Assembly: GCA_020831775.1 (NCBI GenBank)
Contig: JAFIFZ010000031.1
Location: 92,518-156,517, forward strand
Direction of reading: 5' to 3'
From: Phycisphaerales bacterium
GTDB taxonomy: Bacteria > Planctomycetota > Phycisphaerae > Phycisphaerales > UBA1924
Length of the DNA: 64,000 bases
Below the pieces are notes generated by a model. It searched no databases. It was given only the letters and a program-made list of their open reading frames with translations, and was not told the DNA's origin. Numbering within the stretch: position 1 is the first letter of the stretch; every line of letters begins with the position of its first letter. Positions 25,228 to 34,553 of this stretch are shown in pieces. Both the position numbers and the translations under genes were made by a program.

Positions 25228-26973
25228 TCAGCAGCCCTGAGCGAAGAGATCGAGATACTCGAAGAAATCGTCGGTATCGATGACGCCGTCGCCGTTGATG
25301 TCGGCCCTCGGATCCCCCGCGGCGAAGAACTGCAGGAAGAGGAAGAAGTCGTCGGCGTCGACGACGCCGTCTTTATTGAGATCGGCGGGGCAGGCGGGGG
25401 CTGTGGCTGTGGTGTAGAAAACGCCGCTGCTGCCGTCGGTGAAGCGCAGGCGGAACAGGGACTTGGCGCCGGCCTGGTGTTCGAGTGCTTCGATCTGATT
25501 GACTTCGCGGAGATCGCCCGGCGCGACCTCGAACATGTCGTAGCGGCGGACGATCTCGTGGATGCCGTGGTCGGCGTGCGCGACGATCAGGGCCGGCGTG
25601 TTCACTGCAGTGCCGTGGTCGCGGACTACGGCGACCATGAGGGCGGACAGCGCGTCCGGAGCCATGATGTGTCCGAAGAGCAGATCGAACTGGAACACGC
25701 TGTAAGGCGTCAGCCCTGCCGGCATCCCCGAGTATTCCTGCAGAACGACGCTCCGGCTTCCGTCTGCTTTCACGGAGATCAGGTTGACCCCCATCGCTGT
25801 GCCTGGCGCGGGCGGGCCGAAATAGGAGCCGGCGCCTATGAACAGGGTGTCGCCGCTCTCGCTGGTCATGATCGCCTGTTTCGAAGAGGAGATCCCGCTC
25901 GCCGTGATCCTCAGATCGCGATCGCCCTGCTCCCAGTAGATGTATTCACCGTCGAGCACAATCGGGGTGATGTCGCCAGCCGGATCGATGTTCCAGAGCC
26001 CGAACAGTTCATCGGGTTCACCGGCCGGGATGACACTGCCGGAGAAGACGATCCGCCCGCTGTCGGTCGCTCTGAGCCCGCGCGCCCGGTAGAACTGGTC
26101 GATTGATGGATCGAGGATGTCGTTGCGTGCGACAACGCGGAGCCCTTGCGGCCCGTCCCAGAAGATGCCGCCGCCGCGAGAGTCTCCCGACTGCTCGACG
26201 ATGCTGGAGAAGTACACGACATCGCCGGACGGCGTGATGTCGTATGTGGCCGTGAAAGCGCCGCGTCGCTGCCAGCCGCCGGATCGGTCTGCATTGGTCA
26301 TGTCGCCGAGCATGCCGATCCCGCCCGGGACCGGCGTTCCGGGCGTGCGGTGCAGCCGTGCGCCCCGGCCGGGAACGATCGAGATCAGTTCATTGATCTC
26401 CTGCTGCTCGCTCTGAGTGTACTCGTACAGCCGACCGAGATGAAACCCGTGCCTGTGAACAAACACCTGCAACGGCACATAGCGGTTCGATGTGTCGACA
26501 CTCAGCACGCCCGGACCGACCGCCATCGGGCCGGTCGCGGCGGCAGCGCTGAGCACATCGCCCGCCAGTTCGGCAAAGATGAAACCGACGCCGCCGTCGG
26601 GCCTCACCCCGCGATCGACGATCACCGCGTCGCCCGAAGCGTTCACCGCGGTCACGCCGGGCCAGGCCCCGACGCCGGACACGCCGTCGTACTGCGGGGG
26701 CACCGGGCCGATCGGCGAAGCCTGCGTGCCGGGCGACCAACGCCACAGGGTGGATGCGGCATCGCCCTGACGCCGGGTGGTGAAGACCGCGTCGCTGTTT
26801 GCGCCCAGACGGATGCTCAGGTCGGTCGGCGCCGGACCAGGACCACGGTCGATCGCGTCGATGCCGTCGAGATAGACCAGTTCCGTGGTGACCTGGGCGT
26901 GCGATGCCGCTGCGGCAATCGCGCACGCCAGACCAGCCGCCATCGACGGTGCAACTCGCTGTGTTGAGCCCAT
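25228..26973 (-). CDS. Secreted GC-dockerin protein, array member 2, 581 aa
   Basis: Signal peptide about residues 1-27 (MGSTQRVAPSM to ASHA), then QVTTELVYLDGIDAID. The body is unlike the TVVLDDF subfamily and includes a DITPSGDVVYFSS-type NxxG-like repeat. The C-terminus has DLNKDGVVDADD and DINGDGVIDTDD calcium loops and ends LFAQGC. GGGAG lies 7 nt before ATG 26973. A TTGACA on the coding strand (27141-27146) could be a sigma-70 -35 box, but the matching -10 is poor. The terminator of the next gene upstream (27213-27244) suggests this gene starts its own transcript. Confidence 0.87.
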   Translation of the reverse strand: MGSTQRVAPSMAAGLACAIAAAASHAQVTTELVYLDGIDAIDRGPGPAPTDLSIRLGANSDAVFTTRRQGDAASTLWRWSPGTQASPIGPVPPQYDGVSGVGAWPGVTAVNASGDAVIVDRGVRPDGGVGFIFAELAGDVLSAAAATGPMAVGPGVLSVDTSNRYVPLQVFVHRHGFHLGRLYEYTQSEQQEINELISIVPGRGARLHRTPGTPVPGGIGMLGDMTNADRSGGWQRRGAFTATYDITPSGDVVYFSSIVEQSGDSRGGGIFWDGPQGLRVVARNDILDPSIDQFYRARGLRATDSGRIVFSGSVIPAGEPDELFGLWNIDPAGDITPIVLDGEYIYWEQGDRDLRITASGISSSKQAIMTSESGDTLFIGAGSYFGPPAPGTAMGVNLISVKADGSRSVVLQEYSGMPAGLTPYSVFQFDLLFGHIMAPDALSALMVAVVRDHGTAVNTPALIVAHADHGIHEIVRRYDMFEVAPGDLREVNQIEALEHQAGAKSLFRLRFTDGSSGVFYTTATAPACPADLNKDGVVDADDFFLFLQFFAAGDPRADINGDGVIDTDDFFEYLDLFAQGC

Positions 26974-27212
26974 CTGAAAACTCCCGTCCCACGCCGAGCC
27001 TACGCCGCACAGGCCGCCAGCCCGAACGACGCTCAAACACCGCGGCGGCACACCGCCGCGATCCCGGGGCAGAACGCCCCAAACCACTCCGCACGCCAGA
27101 ACGACTGCGGCCTGCACAGCAGAACAGAACGGGGGCCTGCTGTCAAGCCTCGGGCGGCGGTTTGTCGTGCGATTGGTGTCGATGCCGCTCCCAGCCGGTG
27201 ACTGAGCGTCTC

Positions 27213-27244
27213 TAAAGAAAACGGCCCCGCTGAAACGGGGCCGT
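27213..27244 (-). terminator. Strong Rho-independent terminator between array members 3 and 2
   Basis: Read leftward: ACGGCCCCG, 6-nt loop, CGGGGCCGT (perfect 9-bp stem, 27221-27244), then TTTCTTT. It starts 25 nt past the stop of the gene at 27269. Clear evidence that array member 3 does not read freely into member 2. Confidence 0.85.
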
Positions 27245-27268
27245 CGTGCTCTGGGAGCGTCGCTCGCC

Positions 27269-28921
27269 TCAGCAGCCCTGCGCGAAGAGATTGAGATAGT
27301 CGAAGAAATCGTCCGCGTCGATCACGCCGTCGTTATTGATGTCCGCTCTCGGATCCCCCGCCGCGAAGAAATGCAGGAAGAGGAAGAAGTCGTCGGCGTC
27401 GACCACGCCGTCGTTGTTCAGGTCGGCGGGGCATGTCGGGACGGTGGCCGCAATCATGGCTCTGCCGCCCGCGAAGGTCATGTTGAACAGCAGATGCTCG
27501 GCGTTGACATCGAGGAGATACACACTGAGGACGGTTTGGAACACGCCGGGCGCGACCTCGACCTCGTCGCCTGCGCCGACGATCCTCGTGACCCCCGCCG
27601 GCGTGGCGTGGAAGACGGTGTCGACGCCGTCGACCCTGTACACCCCCGCCGCAGAAGTCGCGTCGAGCGAGACGATCGGCCTGATGTCCGTGCCGACGGT
27701 CGCTCCGGGGACGCCGAGCAATTCCGCATTCCTCGCCAGCAGCATGGTGTACACGCCCGACGGGCTGCGGTGGGCGATCTCGTCTGATCCGCCCGTGATG
27801 TCGAAGATCGCCGACCCGTCGTTGCCGAGGGCGATCCGTCTATGGATTCGATCACTCCACGGCGGGTTGTACGGGCGGGGTTGGAAATTCGCGAACGAGA
27901 TGCTCTCGTTGCGCTGCAGCAGCCGTTCGGGCTCGCCGGTTTCGCCGTACAGCAAGAGCGGCTCGAAGATGAGCGTTCCGAGATCAGGGTCGAACACGCG
28001 TTCGATCGCCACGAGCGTCTGGCCCGCCTCGTTCACTCGGACGAGCGGCCTTCCCCCGGGGGCCAGTTGCAGGCCGTTGATCGTCGCGCCGCTGCGGAGG
28101 AGCATCTCGGCGCCGGTGCCGCGCGTCCGCAGCACGCCGTTGTCGAAGGTTTGCCCGCCGTCGGCGGTGAAGTGCACCAGATCTGCGGCAGAGCCGGAGC
28201 CGGCGTGGTCGTAGTGGCCGGCGATGCCGAAACTGAAATCGCCGAGCAAGAATGTCAGACCGGCCGCCGTCGTGCCGCCGGGGATCTGGTCGCCCCTGCT
28301 CCAGAGCACGCTCTGGCTCAGATCTGGCGAGAAGACGCTGTGCGAAAAGACGCCGTCTTCATCGGTGCCGCTCGCCCGTGTGTACCCCGCGTCGGAGCGG
28401 CGCATACCGAAGAATGGCGGCCAGACGACGGAGCGGACAACGCCGGTCTGGGCCGCGAACTCGGGCGGGACCATGATCGCCCGGAACCCCCCGCCGAGGA
28501 CCGTTGAGGCGAGGACGCTGGTCGACTCCGAGGGCTCGGGCCCGGCGTAGAGCAGAACGCTCACGCCACCCTCGCGGTCGACGCCGAGGATGCGGCCGTG
28601 GTGCCGCGAGCCGAAGGTACTGGGCGTGAGCGAGTCGGTCGTCACCCCAGGGGCGAGGCCTTCAAGGTGCGTGCCAATCTCGTGAAGGACCTCGGTCGCC
28701 GTGCCGTCCCAGAGCCGGAGCTGGGCGTCCGATCGTGTGAGGTAGGCGACATGGCCGCCCGAGCCGATCTGCGCCGTCCATCGCTGGTCGCGCTCGAACC
28801 CCGAGAAATCATCGAGCACGACGGTGTGGAACTCCGGCGAGCCCAACGCGACGCCGCACGAAACCGCCCCCAGCAGCCCCATGGCCGCCGCTCGAAGCAC
28901 GCTGATCCGCTCTGTACGCAT
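27269..28921 (-). CDS. Secreted GC-dockerin protein, array member 3, 550 aa
   Basis: TVVLDDF subfamily. The signal peptide (about 1-28, MRTERISVLRAAAMGLLG to ALG) is followed by SPEFHTVVLDDFSG, the block QIGSGGHVAYL, and EVLHEIGTHLEGLAPGVTT, nearly the same as in members 4, 5 and 7. The C-terminus has DLNNDGVVDADD and DINNDGVIDADD loops and ends LFAQGC. Start: GAGGAG 8 nt before ATG 28921; the frame extends 71 codons upstream but only through promoter DNA. A predicted ECF-type promoter lies about 106 nt upstream, and a strong terminator follows. Confidence 0.88.
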   Translation of the reverse strand: MRTERISVLRAAAMGLLGAVSCGVALGSPEFHTVVLDDFSGFERDQRWTAQIGSGGHVAYLTRSDAQLRLWDGTATEVLHEIGTHLEGLAPGVTTDSLTPSTFGSRHHGRILGVDREGGVSVLLYAGPEPSESTSVLASTVLGGGFRAIMVPPEFAAQTGVVRSVVWPPFFGMRRSDAGYTRASGTDEDGVFSHSVFSPDLSQSVLWSRGDQIPGGTTAAGLTFLLGDFSFGIAGHYDHAGSGSAADLVHFTADGGQTFDNGVLRTRGTGAEMLLRSGATINGLQLAPGGRPLVRVNEAGQTLVAIERVFDPDLGTLIFEPLLLYGETGEPERLLQRNESISFANFQPRPYNPPWSDRIHRRIALGNDGSAIFDITGGSDEIAHRSPSGVYTMLLARNAELLGVPGATVGTDIRPIVSLDATSAAGVYRVDGVDTVFHATPAGVTRIVGAGDEVEVAPGVFQTVLSVYLLDVNAEHLLFNMTFAGGRAMIAATVPTCPADLNNDGVVDADDFFLFLHFFAAGDPRADINNDGVIDADDFFDYLNLFAQGC

Positions 28922-29027
28922 GGCAAAGACTCCTCGCTGCACCCGCCGGGCGCACGACCCAAACATTACACAATCACAGCCGCTGAACACACGCTCTGAA
29001 CCGGCGCGGCGGCGAAGCTCCAGCCCG

Positions 29028-29056
29028 TTTGGATGCGCAATGCCGCAGAAAGTTCC
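29028..29056 (-). promoter_or_regulatory. Predicted ECF-sigma promoter of array member 3
   Basis: Read leftward: -35 GGAACTT (29050-29056), 15-nt spacer, -10 ATCCAAA (29028-29034). The -35 and spacer equal those of member 7; the -10 is weaker. An A/T-rich tract and the word ATCTCGATC lie upstream of the -35, as in members 4 and 7. Leader to the start codon is about 106 nt. Confidence 0.5.
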
Positions 29057-29127
29057 CAAGCTTCGCCGCGGATCGAGATTTTCACTCGGAACGATCGGCG
29101 CGGCCTCGGGCCCGAACGACGCGGTCC

Positions 29128-30777
29128 TCAGCACCCCTGGGCGAAGAGGCCGAGGTACTCGAAGAAGTCATCGGCGTCGATGACGCCGTCGCCGTTGATG
29201 TCGGCGCGGGGATCGCCGGCCGCGAAGAAGTTCAGGAAAAGGAAGAAGTCGTCGGCGTCGACCACGCCGTCGTTGTTGAGGTCTGCCGGACATGTCGGGA
29301 CGGTCGCGGCGAGCATGGCCCGGCCTCCCCAGAATCTGATGTTCAGCAGCACATGTTCGGCGTTGACATCGAGGAGATGCACACTCAGGACGGTTTGGAA
29401 CACGCCGGGAGAAACCTCGACCTCGTCGCCTGCGCCCAGGACCCTTGTGATTCCCGTCGGCGAAGCGTGGTAGATCGAGTCGACGCCGTCGACCGTGTAC
29501 ATGGCCGCCGCGGAAGTCGCGTCGAGCGAGAGGATCGGCTTGTCGTTCGTGTTGACTGTCGCCCCGGGGACGCCGAGCAGGTCCGCGTCCGGCGCGAGCA
29601 GCATCGTGTACTCGCCGCACGGGCTGCGCCGGGCGATCTCCAACGAATTGGGCCTGATGTCGAAGATCACCGACCCGTCTTCGCCCAAGGCCATGCGCCT
29701 GCGGATCCGATCGCTTTGCGGCGGATCATACAGGCGAGGCTCGGCGTTCGCGAACGGGATGCTGTCGTTGCGTTGCAGCAACAACTCAGGGTCACCGGAT
29801 TCAGAATACAGCAGTAGCGGCTGGGTCAGGACCACTCCGAGATCGGCGTCGAACACCCAGACATTCGCGAGGAGCACCTGGCCCGCTGTGTTGACGCGGA
29901 CGAGCGGTGTGGGAGTCTGCAGACTCAAACCGTTGATCGTCAGTCTGGAGCGCACGAGCACCACCGCCCCCGCATTGTGCGTTCGCACCACGCCGACATA
30001 GCGTGGTTCTGTGCCATCGGCGGAGAAGACAATCAGATCGACGGCGGCGGGACCGGCGTGGTCGTGGTGGGTGGTGATTCCGAAGCTGGGATCAGTGCGG
30101 AAGTATTCCAAACCGGTCGCCGCCGTGCCTCCGGCGACCTGGCCGCCCACACTCCAGATCACCCGCTGGCTGAGGTCGGGGGAGAAGATGCGGTGCGAAT
30201 AGATGTCGTCCTGGTCGAACCCGCTCGCTCGCGTATACCCGGCGTCGCAGCGGCGCATACCCGAGAAAAGCCAGCTGAGCCGGGATCGGACAACGCCGGT
30301 CTGTGCCGCGAACTCGGGCGGGACCATGATGGCCCTGAACCCGCCGCCCGGAACCGTCGAGGCGAGGAAGCTGGTTGACTCCGAAGGCTCGGGGCCGGCG
30401 TAGAGCCGGGCGCTCACGCCTCCCTCCCGGTCGACGCCGAGGATCCGACCATGGTGGATCGAGCCGTTGTGCGTGATGGGCGTATGCGAGGCGGTCGTCA
30501 CCCCCGGGGCGAGCCCTTCCAGGTGCGTGCCGATCTCGTGGAGGACCTCTGTCGCCTCGCCGTCCCAGAGCAGGAGCCGGGGGTTGTTGCGCGCGAGATA
30601 CGCGACATGCCCGCCCGAGCCGATCTGCGCCGTCCAGCGCTGGTCGTACTCCTGTCTTGAGAAATCATCGAGCACGACGGTGCGGAACTCCGGCGAGCCG
30701 GAAGCAACCCCGCACACACCCGCCGCGAATACCACCGCCGCGACCGAGCCAGACGCCCCCTTGAATCCGCTCTGCAT
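29128..30777 (-). CDS. Secreted GC-dockerin protein, array member 4, 549 aa
   Basis: TVVLDDF subfamily and a close paralogue of member 3. Signal peptide about 1-27 (MQSGFKGASGSVAAVVFAAG to ASG), then SPEFRTVVLDDF, QIGSGGHVAYLARNN and EVLHEIGTHLEGLAPGVTT. NxxG-type motifs such as VRVNTAGQVLLAN occur in the body. The C-terminus has DLNNDGVVDADD and DINGDGVIDADD loops and ends LFAQGC. GAGGAG lies 6 nt before ATG. The first ~20 nt upstream of the ATG are nearly identical to those of member 7, indicating duplication including the 5' region. Predicted ECF-type promoter about 125 nt upstream. Confidence 0.88.
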   Translation of the reverse strand: MQSGFKGASGSVAAVVFAAGVCGVASGSPEFRTVVLDDFSRQEYDQRWTAQIGSGGHVAYLARNNPRLLLWDGEATEVLHEIGTHLEGLAPGVTTASHTPITHNGSIHHGRILGVDREGGVSARLYAGPEPSESTSFLASTVPGGGFRAIMVPPEFAAQTGVVRSRLSWLFSGMRRCDAGYTRASGFDQDDIYSHRIFSPDLSQRVIWSVGGQVAGGTAATGLEYFRTDPSFGITTHHDHAGPAAVDLIVFSADGTEPRYVGVVRTHNAGAVVLVRSRLTINGLSLQTPTPLVRVNTAGQVLLANVWVFDADLGVVLTQPLLLYSESGDPELLLQRNDSIPFANAEPRLYDPPQSDRIRRRMALGEDGSVIFDIRPNSLEIARRSPCGEYTMLLAPDADLLGVPGATVNTNDKPILSLDATSAAAMYTVDGVDSIYHASPTGITRVLGAGDEVEVSPGVFQTVLSVHLLDVNAEHVLLNIRFWGGRAMLAATVPTCPADLNNDGVVDADDFFLFLNFFAAGDPRADINGDGVIDADDFFEYLGLFAQGC

Positions 30778-30902
30778 GCCGTACTCCTCGAATTTCGCGC
30801 CCGTCGCCCCGTCACGCCCTACCGGTACAAACTACCGCACCAAGCCCCACGGCCGCAAGCCCAAACTCCGCAGAGGCGGCGATCAGGCCGCTCCACGACC
30901 GA

Positions 30903-30932
30903 TTCAGACGCGGCCGGCCGCGGACAGGTGCC
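30903..30932 (-). promoter_or_regulatory. Predicted ECF-sigma promoter of array member 4
   Basis: Read leftward: -35 GGCACCT (30926-30932; two changes from GGAACTT), 16-nt spacer, -10 GTCTGAA (30903-30909). Same surroundings as the other two copies (ATCTCGGTCC upstream). Leader about 125 nt. Confidence 0.45.
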
Positions 30933-31002
30933 GAGCTTCGCTCCGGACCGAGATCTTCTTTCGGGGCGATGGGCGCGGCCTCGGCCCTGGTCTACGCGGA
31001 CC

Positions 31003-32649
31003 TCAGCACCCCTGCGCGAAGAGATCGAGGAAGTCGTAAAAGTCGTCGGTATCGATGACGCCATCGCCGTTGATGTCGGCTCGGGGGTCGTCGTTTGCGA
31101 AGAAGTTCAGGAAGAGGAAGAAGTCGTCGGCGTCGACGACGCCGTCGCCAGTGAGGTCGGCGGGGCATGTCGGGACGGTCGTGGCGAGCATGGCCCGGCC
31201 TCCCCCGTAGGACATGCTCACCAGCACATGCTCGGCGTTCACATCGAGGAGAAGAACACTGCTCGCGGTCCGGAACACGCCCGGCGCGACCTCGACCTCA
31301 TCGCCGACGCCCAGAATCCTCGTGACCCCAGACGGCCCGGCGTAGACAACCGTGTCGGTTCCGTTAATTCTGTACACCGAACCCGCGGAAGTGCCGTCGA
31401 GCGACAGTGTTACCTTGGCGACCCGGCCGTCCGTGCCGATCGTCGCTCCGGGGACGCCGAGCAGTTCCGCGTCGGGCGCGATCAGCATGGTGTACTCGCC
31501 CGATGGGCTGCGCCGGGCGATCTCCCGCGACTCGGGCGAGATATCGAAAGTCACCGAGCCGTCGTCGCCCAGCATCATCCGCCGGAAGATCCAATCGCTC
31601 CTCGGCGGGTTGTACGGGCGGGGTTGGAAGTTTGTGAACGGGATGATGTCGTCGCGCTGTAGGAGCAGATGCGGTTCTCCGGATTCGGAATAGAGCAAGA
31701 GCGGCTCGGAGATCTGCGTTCCGAGAGCGGTATCAAGCACGCGGTCGACCGCCACAAGCGTCTGACCCGCGCTGTTCGCGCTGACAAGCGGCCTCGCCCG
31801 GCTGATCATTTGCAGATCATTGATCGGCGAGCCGCTGCGGAGCAGCATCTCGGCGCTTGTTTCGCGCGTCCGCATCACGCCGTGTTCGACTGCCTGCGTG
31901 CTGAAGGAAAGGAACGGCACGAGATCGGCGGCCTCGAAACCGGCGTGGTCGGAATTGCGCGCGATGCCGAAATCGGAACTCGATACCATGAACATCAACC
32001 CTGTGCGCGCCGTGCCGCCGGGGACGGGCTCGTCGCTGCGCCAGATGACTCGTCGGGTCAGATCCGGCGAGAAGATGCTGTACGATTGGTCGACAACGGC
32101 GTCGAAACCGATCGCCCGCGTGTACCCCATGTTGCAGCGGCGCAAGCCGATAACTGGCTGTGCGACATTCTTACGAACGACGCCGGTTTCTGCCGCAAAC
32201 TCCGGCGGGGCCATGATCGCCCGGAAGCCGCCGCCGGGGACCGTCGATGCGAGCAGCATGGTCCATATCGACGGATCCGGCCCGGCGTAGAGCGCGACGC
32301 TCACACCGCCTTCGCGGTCGACACCGAGGATGCTGCCCGTGCGGAACCCGCCTTGCGTGTTGGGCGGGAGCATGTTTGTGGTCACCCCCGGTGCGAGCCC
32401 TTCGAGATGCGTGCCGACCCGATGGAGCACTTCGGTCGTCGTGCCGTCCCAGAGCCGGACTTGGGCGTCATCGATCGTGAGATACGCGACATGTCCGCCC
32501 GAACCGATCTGCGCCACCCAACGACCGCTCCGCTCGTAGTCGGGAAAATCGTCGAGCACCACGGTGCGGAAGACCGGTGTCGCCGATGCGGCGCCGCACA
32601 GCACGGCGAGGCCCGCTGCGGCCAGACTGTTTGCTTTCAGTTCTTTCAT
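31003..32649 (-). CDS. Secreted GC-dockerin protein, array member 5, 548 aa
   Basis: TVVLDDF subfamily. Signal peptide about 1-23 (MKELKANSLAAAGLAVLCG to ASA), then TPVFRTVVLDDFPD, QIGSGGHVAYLTIDD and EVLHRVGTHLEGLAPGVTT. The C-terminus has DLTGDGVVDADD and DINGDGVIDTDD loops and ends LFAQGC. AAGGA precedes ATG 32649; I reject the 34 upstream codons as promoter sequence. The short 95-nt spacer to member 6 has a CCGGCG/CGCCGG hairpin (32669-32684), but I could not find the ECF-type promoter present upstream of members 3, 4 and 7. It may be read from member 6. Confidence 0.87.
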   Translation of the reverse strand: MKELKANSLAAAGLAVLCGAASATPVFRTVVLDDFPDYERSGRWVAQIGSGGHVAYLTIDDAQVRLWDGTTTEVLHRVGTHLEGLAPGVTTNMLPPNTQGGFRTGSILGVDREGGVSVALYAGPDPSIWTMLLASTVPGGGFRAIMAPPEFAAETGVVRKNVAQPVIGLRRCNMGYTRAIGFDAVVDQSYSIFSPDLTRRVIWRSDEPVPGGTARTGLMFMVSSSDFGIARNSDHAGFEAADLVPFLSFSTQAVEHGVMRTRETSAEMLLRSGSPINDLQMISRARPLVSANSAGQTLVAVDRVLDTALGTQISEPLLLYSESGEPHLLLQRDDIIPFTNFQPRPYNPPRSDWIFRRMMLGDDGSVTFDISPESREIARRSPSGEYTMLIAPDAELLGVPGATIGTDGRVAKVTLSLDGTSAGSVYRINGTDTVVYAGPSGVTRILGVGDEVEVAPGVFRTASSVLLLDVNAEHVLVSMSYGGGRAMLATTVPTCPADLTGDGVVDADDFFLFLNFFANDDPRADINGDGVIDTDDFYDFLDLFAQGC

Positions 32650-32744
32650 CTTTTCAATCCTTACCGTTGTCCGGCGTGAACGCCGGCAGACATTGCAAAG
32701 CATGGACCGCACGCCCGGCGATGCGCCGCGGCGCGGTCCCCTCA

Positions 32745-34415
32745 TCAGCACCCCTGGGCGAACAGATTGAGATACTCGAAGAAATCGTCCGCGTCGATGA
32801 CGCCGTCACCGTTGATGTCGGCTCGGGGATCGCCCGTTGCGAAGAAGTTCAGGAAGAGAAAGAAGTCGTCGGCATCGACCACGCCGTCGCTGTTCAGGTC
32901 GGCGGGGCAAGCGGGCGCCGGAGCGATGTAGGAGAAGATACCCGAACTGCCGTCGGTGAAATCCGCATGGAATGTGGTAGTCCGGCCGTTGTGGTCAAGC
33001 AGGACAATCCAGCGTACCTCTCGTGAATCCCCAGGCGCGACTTCGAACATCTCCCTATGCGTGATGATTTCCTGCAGCCCGTGGTCAAGGCTGGCCACAA
33101 AAATCGCTGTAAACAAGGTCGACCCCGGGCCTCTGCTCCCTTCCAAGCGGACGGCCACCGAACGCGCGTCGGCCGAGAGCAGCGGAGGGTGCTCCATGCC
33201 CCACCTCACATACTGCGCGTCGATCTCGTCCAGATCGAGAATCGTAGCGCGGGCCCCGCCGGCGCCGTCGAAAAGGATGACCGGCGTGTTGCTGCCGAAC
33301 TTTCTTGACTCAAACGCGATATCGCCCAGATCGTTCTGAACAAACGCAGCGCCCAATCGATTCGGGTAACCCCCCGAAGCGGCGCCGATGTACAGGTGCT
33401 CCAGCTTGATGTTGAACCCGACGCCGCCGCTACGCCTGGGGAATGTATCGCCGTGCCGAACCCGGTTTGTCACATGGCCGCCGGACGAGATCGACCAGAT
33501 CCCGTAAGCCGACTCCTGCCCGTCGTGGACACCACCCACCATGGCGACATCGCCGGCGCTGTTGATGCGGAGCGTGTCTGATCCTTGCTCCAACCGGTAC
33601 CCCTGCGCATTGGGCAGATCGCTCCTGAGCAGCGGCGCGGCGAAACCGGGCTCATCAACGAATATCCCCAGCGACGGTATCGGATCGCCCTGGATCTGGT
33701 AGCTGCCGTAGTACACGGCCCTCCCGTCCGCGTTGATGTCGTACTGCACCACAGCCTGCGGCAGCGGCGCGGATCGATCCGGCAAGTTCGGGGGCGCGGG
33801 TTCTGGCAGAAACACCGCATCGATACCCGGTGTCGGGGCACCGAGCTCGCGGAAGCTGCGCGGTTGAACCCCCGGCCCGAAGGCAATGAGCGAAGGGTTG
33901 TTCCCCTCCAGCGGGCGTAAAATGCTGACGCCCGCGCTGTTCATCGATCGAGGGATCAAGGCCCAGTCGAGCGCCACACCGCCCTGGAGCTGCAACGGAA
34001 CCGCGGGGGTTGAGATGCTCTCGTGCGCGATGTCGACCCGAACGCCGTCCTCGCTCAGAACGACATAGGCGCGATGATCCCGCACTGAGGGCGGGCCGAA
34101 GGCCATAATGACGGAAGCGGATCCGTCCGCGCCGGTACCGCCGTGGAAGATAAGGCGAGGAGCATCGGTGACCGCAAGGCCATCAATGTTGCTCGGGAAA
34201 GGATGCTCGGTAAGAGTATCTGGTGTGATGTGGATGACTCGCTTCGGAGTGGCGTTGATCAACGCTACGCCTCGGCCGTTGTCGTGCATCCGAACCGATG
34301 CGTCCGCAACGAACTGACTCGGAGCGAGGTAGATCGGCCGGATCCGACCCTCTGCCATTGCAGATGCACATCCGCCCGACACCGCTAAAACCGCAATACT
34401 CGTCCTGATTCGCAC
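32745..34415 (-). CDS. Secreted GC-dockerin protein, array member 6, 556 aa
   Basis: Body unlike the TVVLDDF subfamily; it begins GRIRPIYLAPSQFV after a signal peptide of about 20 residues and includes LRINSAGDVAMVGGV. The C-terminus has DLNSDGVVDADD and DINGDGVIDADD loops and ends LFAQGC. Start choice: GTG 34415 is preceded 6 nt upstream by AAAGGAAGG, a strong ribosome site, whereas the in-frame ATG at 34433 has none and would itself contain that ribosome site in its codons 2-4. Either start leaves a good signal peptide (RIRTSIAVLAVSGG to AMA). Confidence 0.86.
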   Translation of the reverse strand: MRIRTSIAVLAVSGGCASAMAEGRIRPIYLAPSQFVADASVRMHDNGRGVALINATPKRVIHITPDTLTEHPFPSNIDGLAVTDAPRLIFHGGTGADGSASVIMAFGPPSVRDHRAYVVLSEDGVRVDIAHESISTPAVPLQLQGGVALDWALIPRSMNSAGVSILRPLEGNNPSLIAFGPGVQPRSFRELGAPTPGIDAVFLPEPAPPNLPDRSAPLPQAVVQYDINADGRAVYYGSYQIQGDPIPSLGIFVDEPGFAAPLLRSDLPNAQGYRLEQGSDTLRINSAGDVAMVGGVHDGQESAYGIWSISSGGHVTNRVRHGDTFPRRSGGVGFNIKLEHLYIGAASGGYPNRLGAAFVQNDLGDIAFESRKFGSNTPVILFDGAGGARATILDLDEIDAQYVRWGMEHPPLLSADARSVAVRLEGSRGPGSTLFTAIFVASLDHGLQEIITHREMFEVAPGDSREVRWIVLLDHNGRTTTFHADFTDGSSGIFSYIAPAPACPADLNSDGVVDADDFFLFLNFFATGDPRADINGDGVIDADDFFEYLNLFAQGC

Positions 34416-34553
34416 TTTGAACCTTCCTTTCATCTGGGCCGAAACGACCAGTCACGCTCTCGTTTGGCATCACTCGACGACTGCAAACGCCGCCGTCACC
34501 AAAGACGGCACGCCCTTTCGCCATCCCAAGAGATGCCCGCTACGAACCCAGCA

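Noticed and set aside
27141..27146. TTGACA -35 for array member 2
   Set aside because: No acceptable -10 at 16-18 nt; mentioned only in the gene entry.
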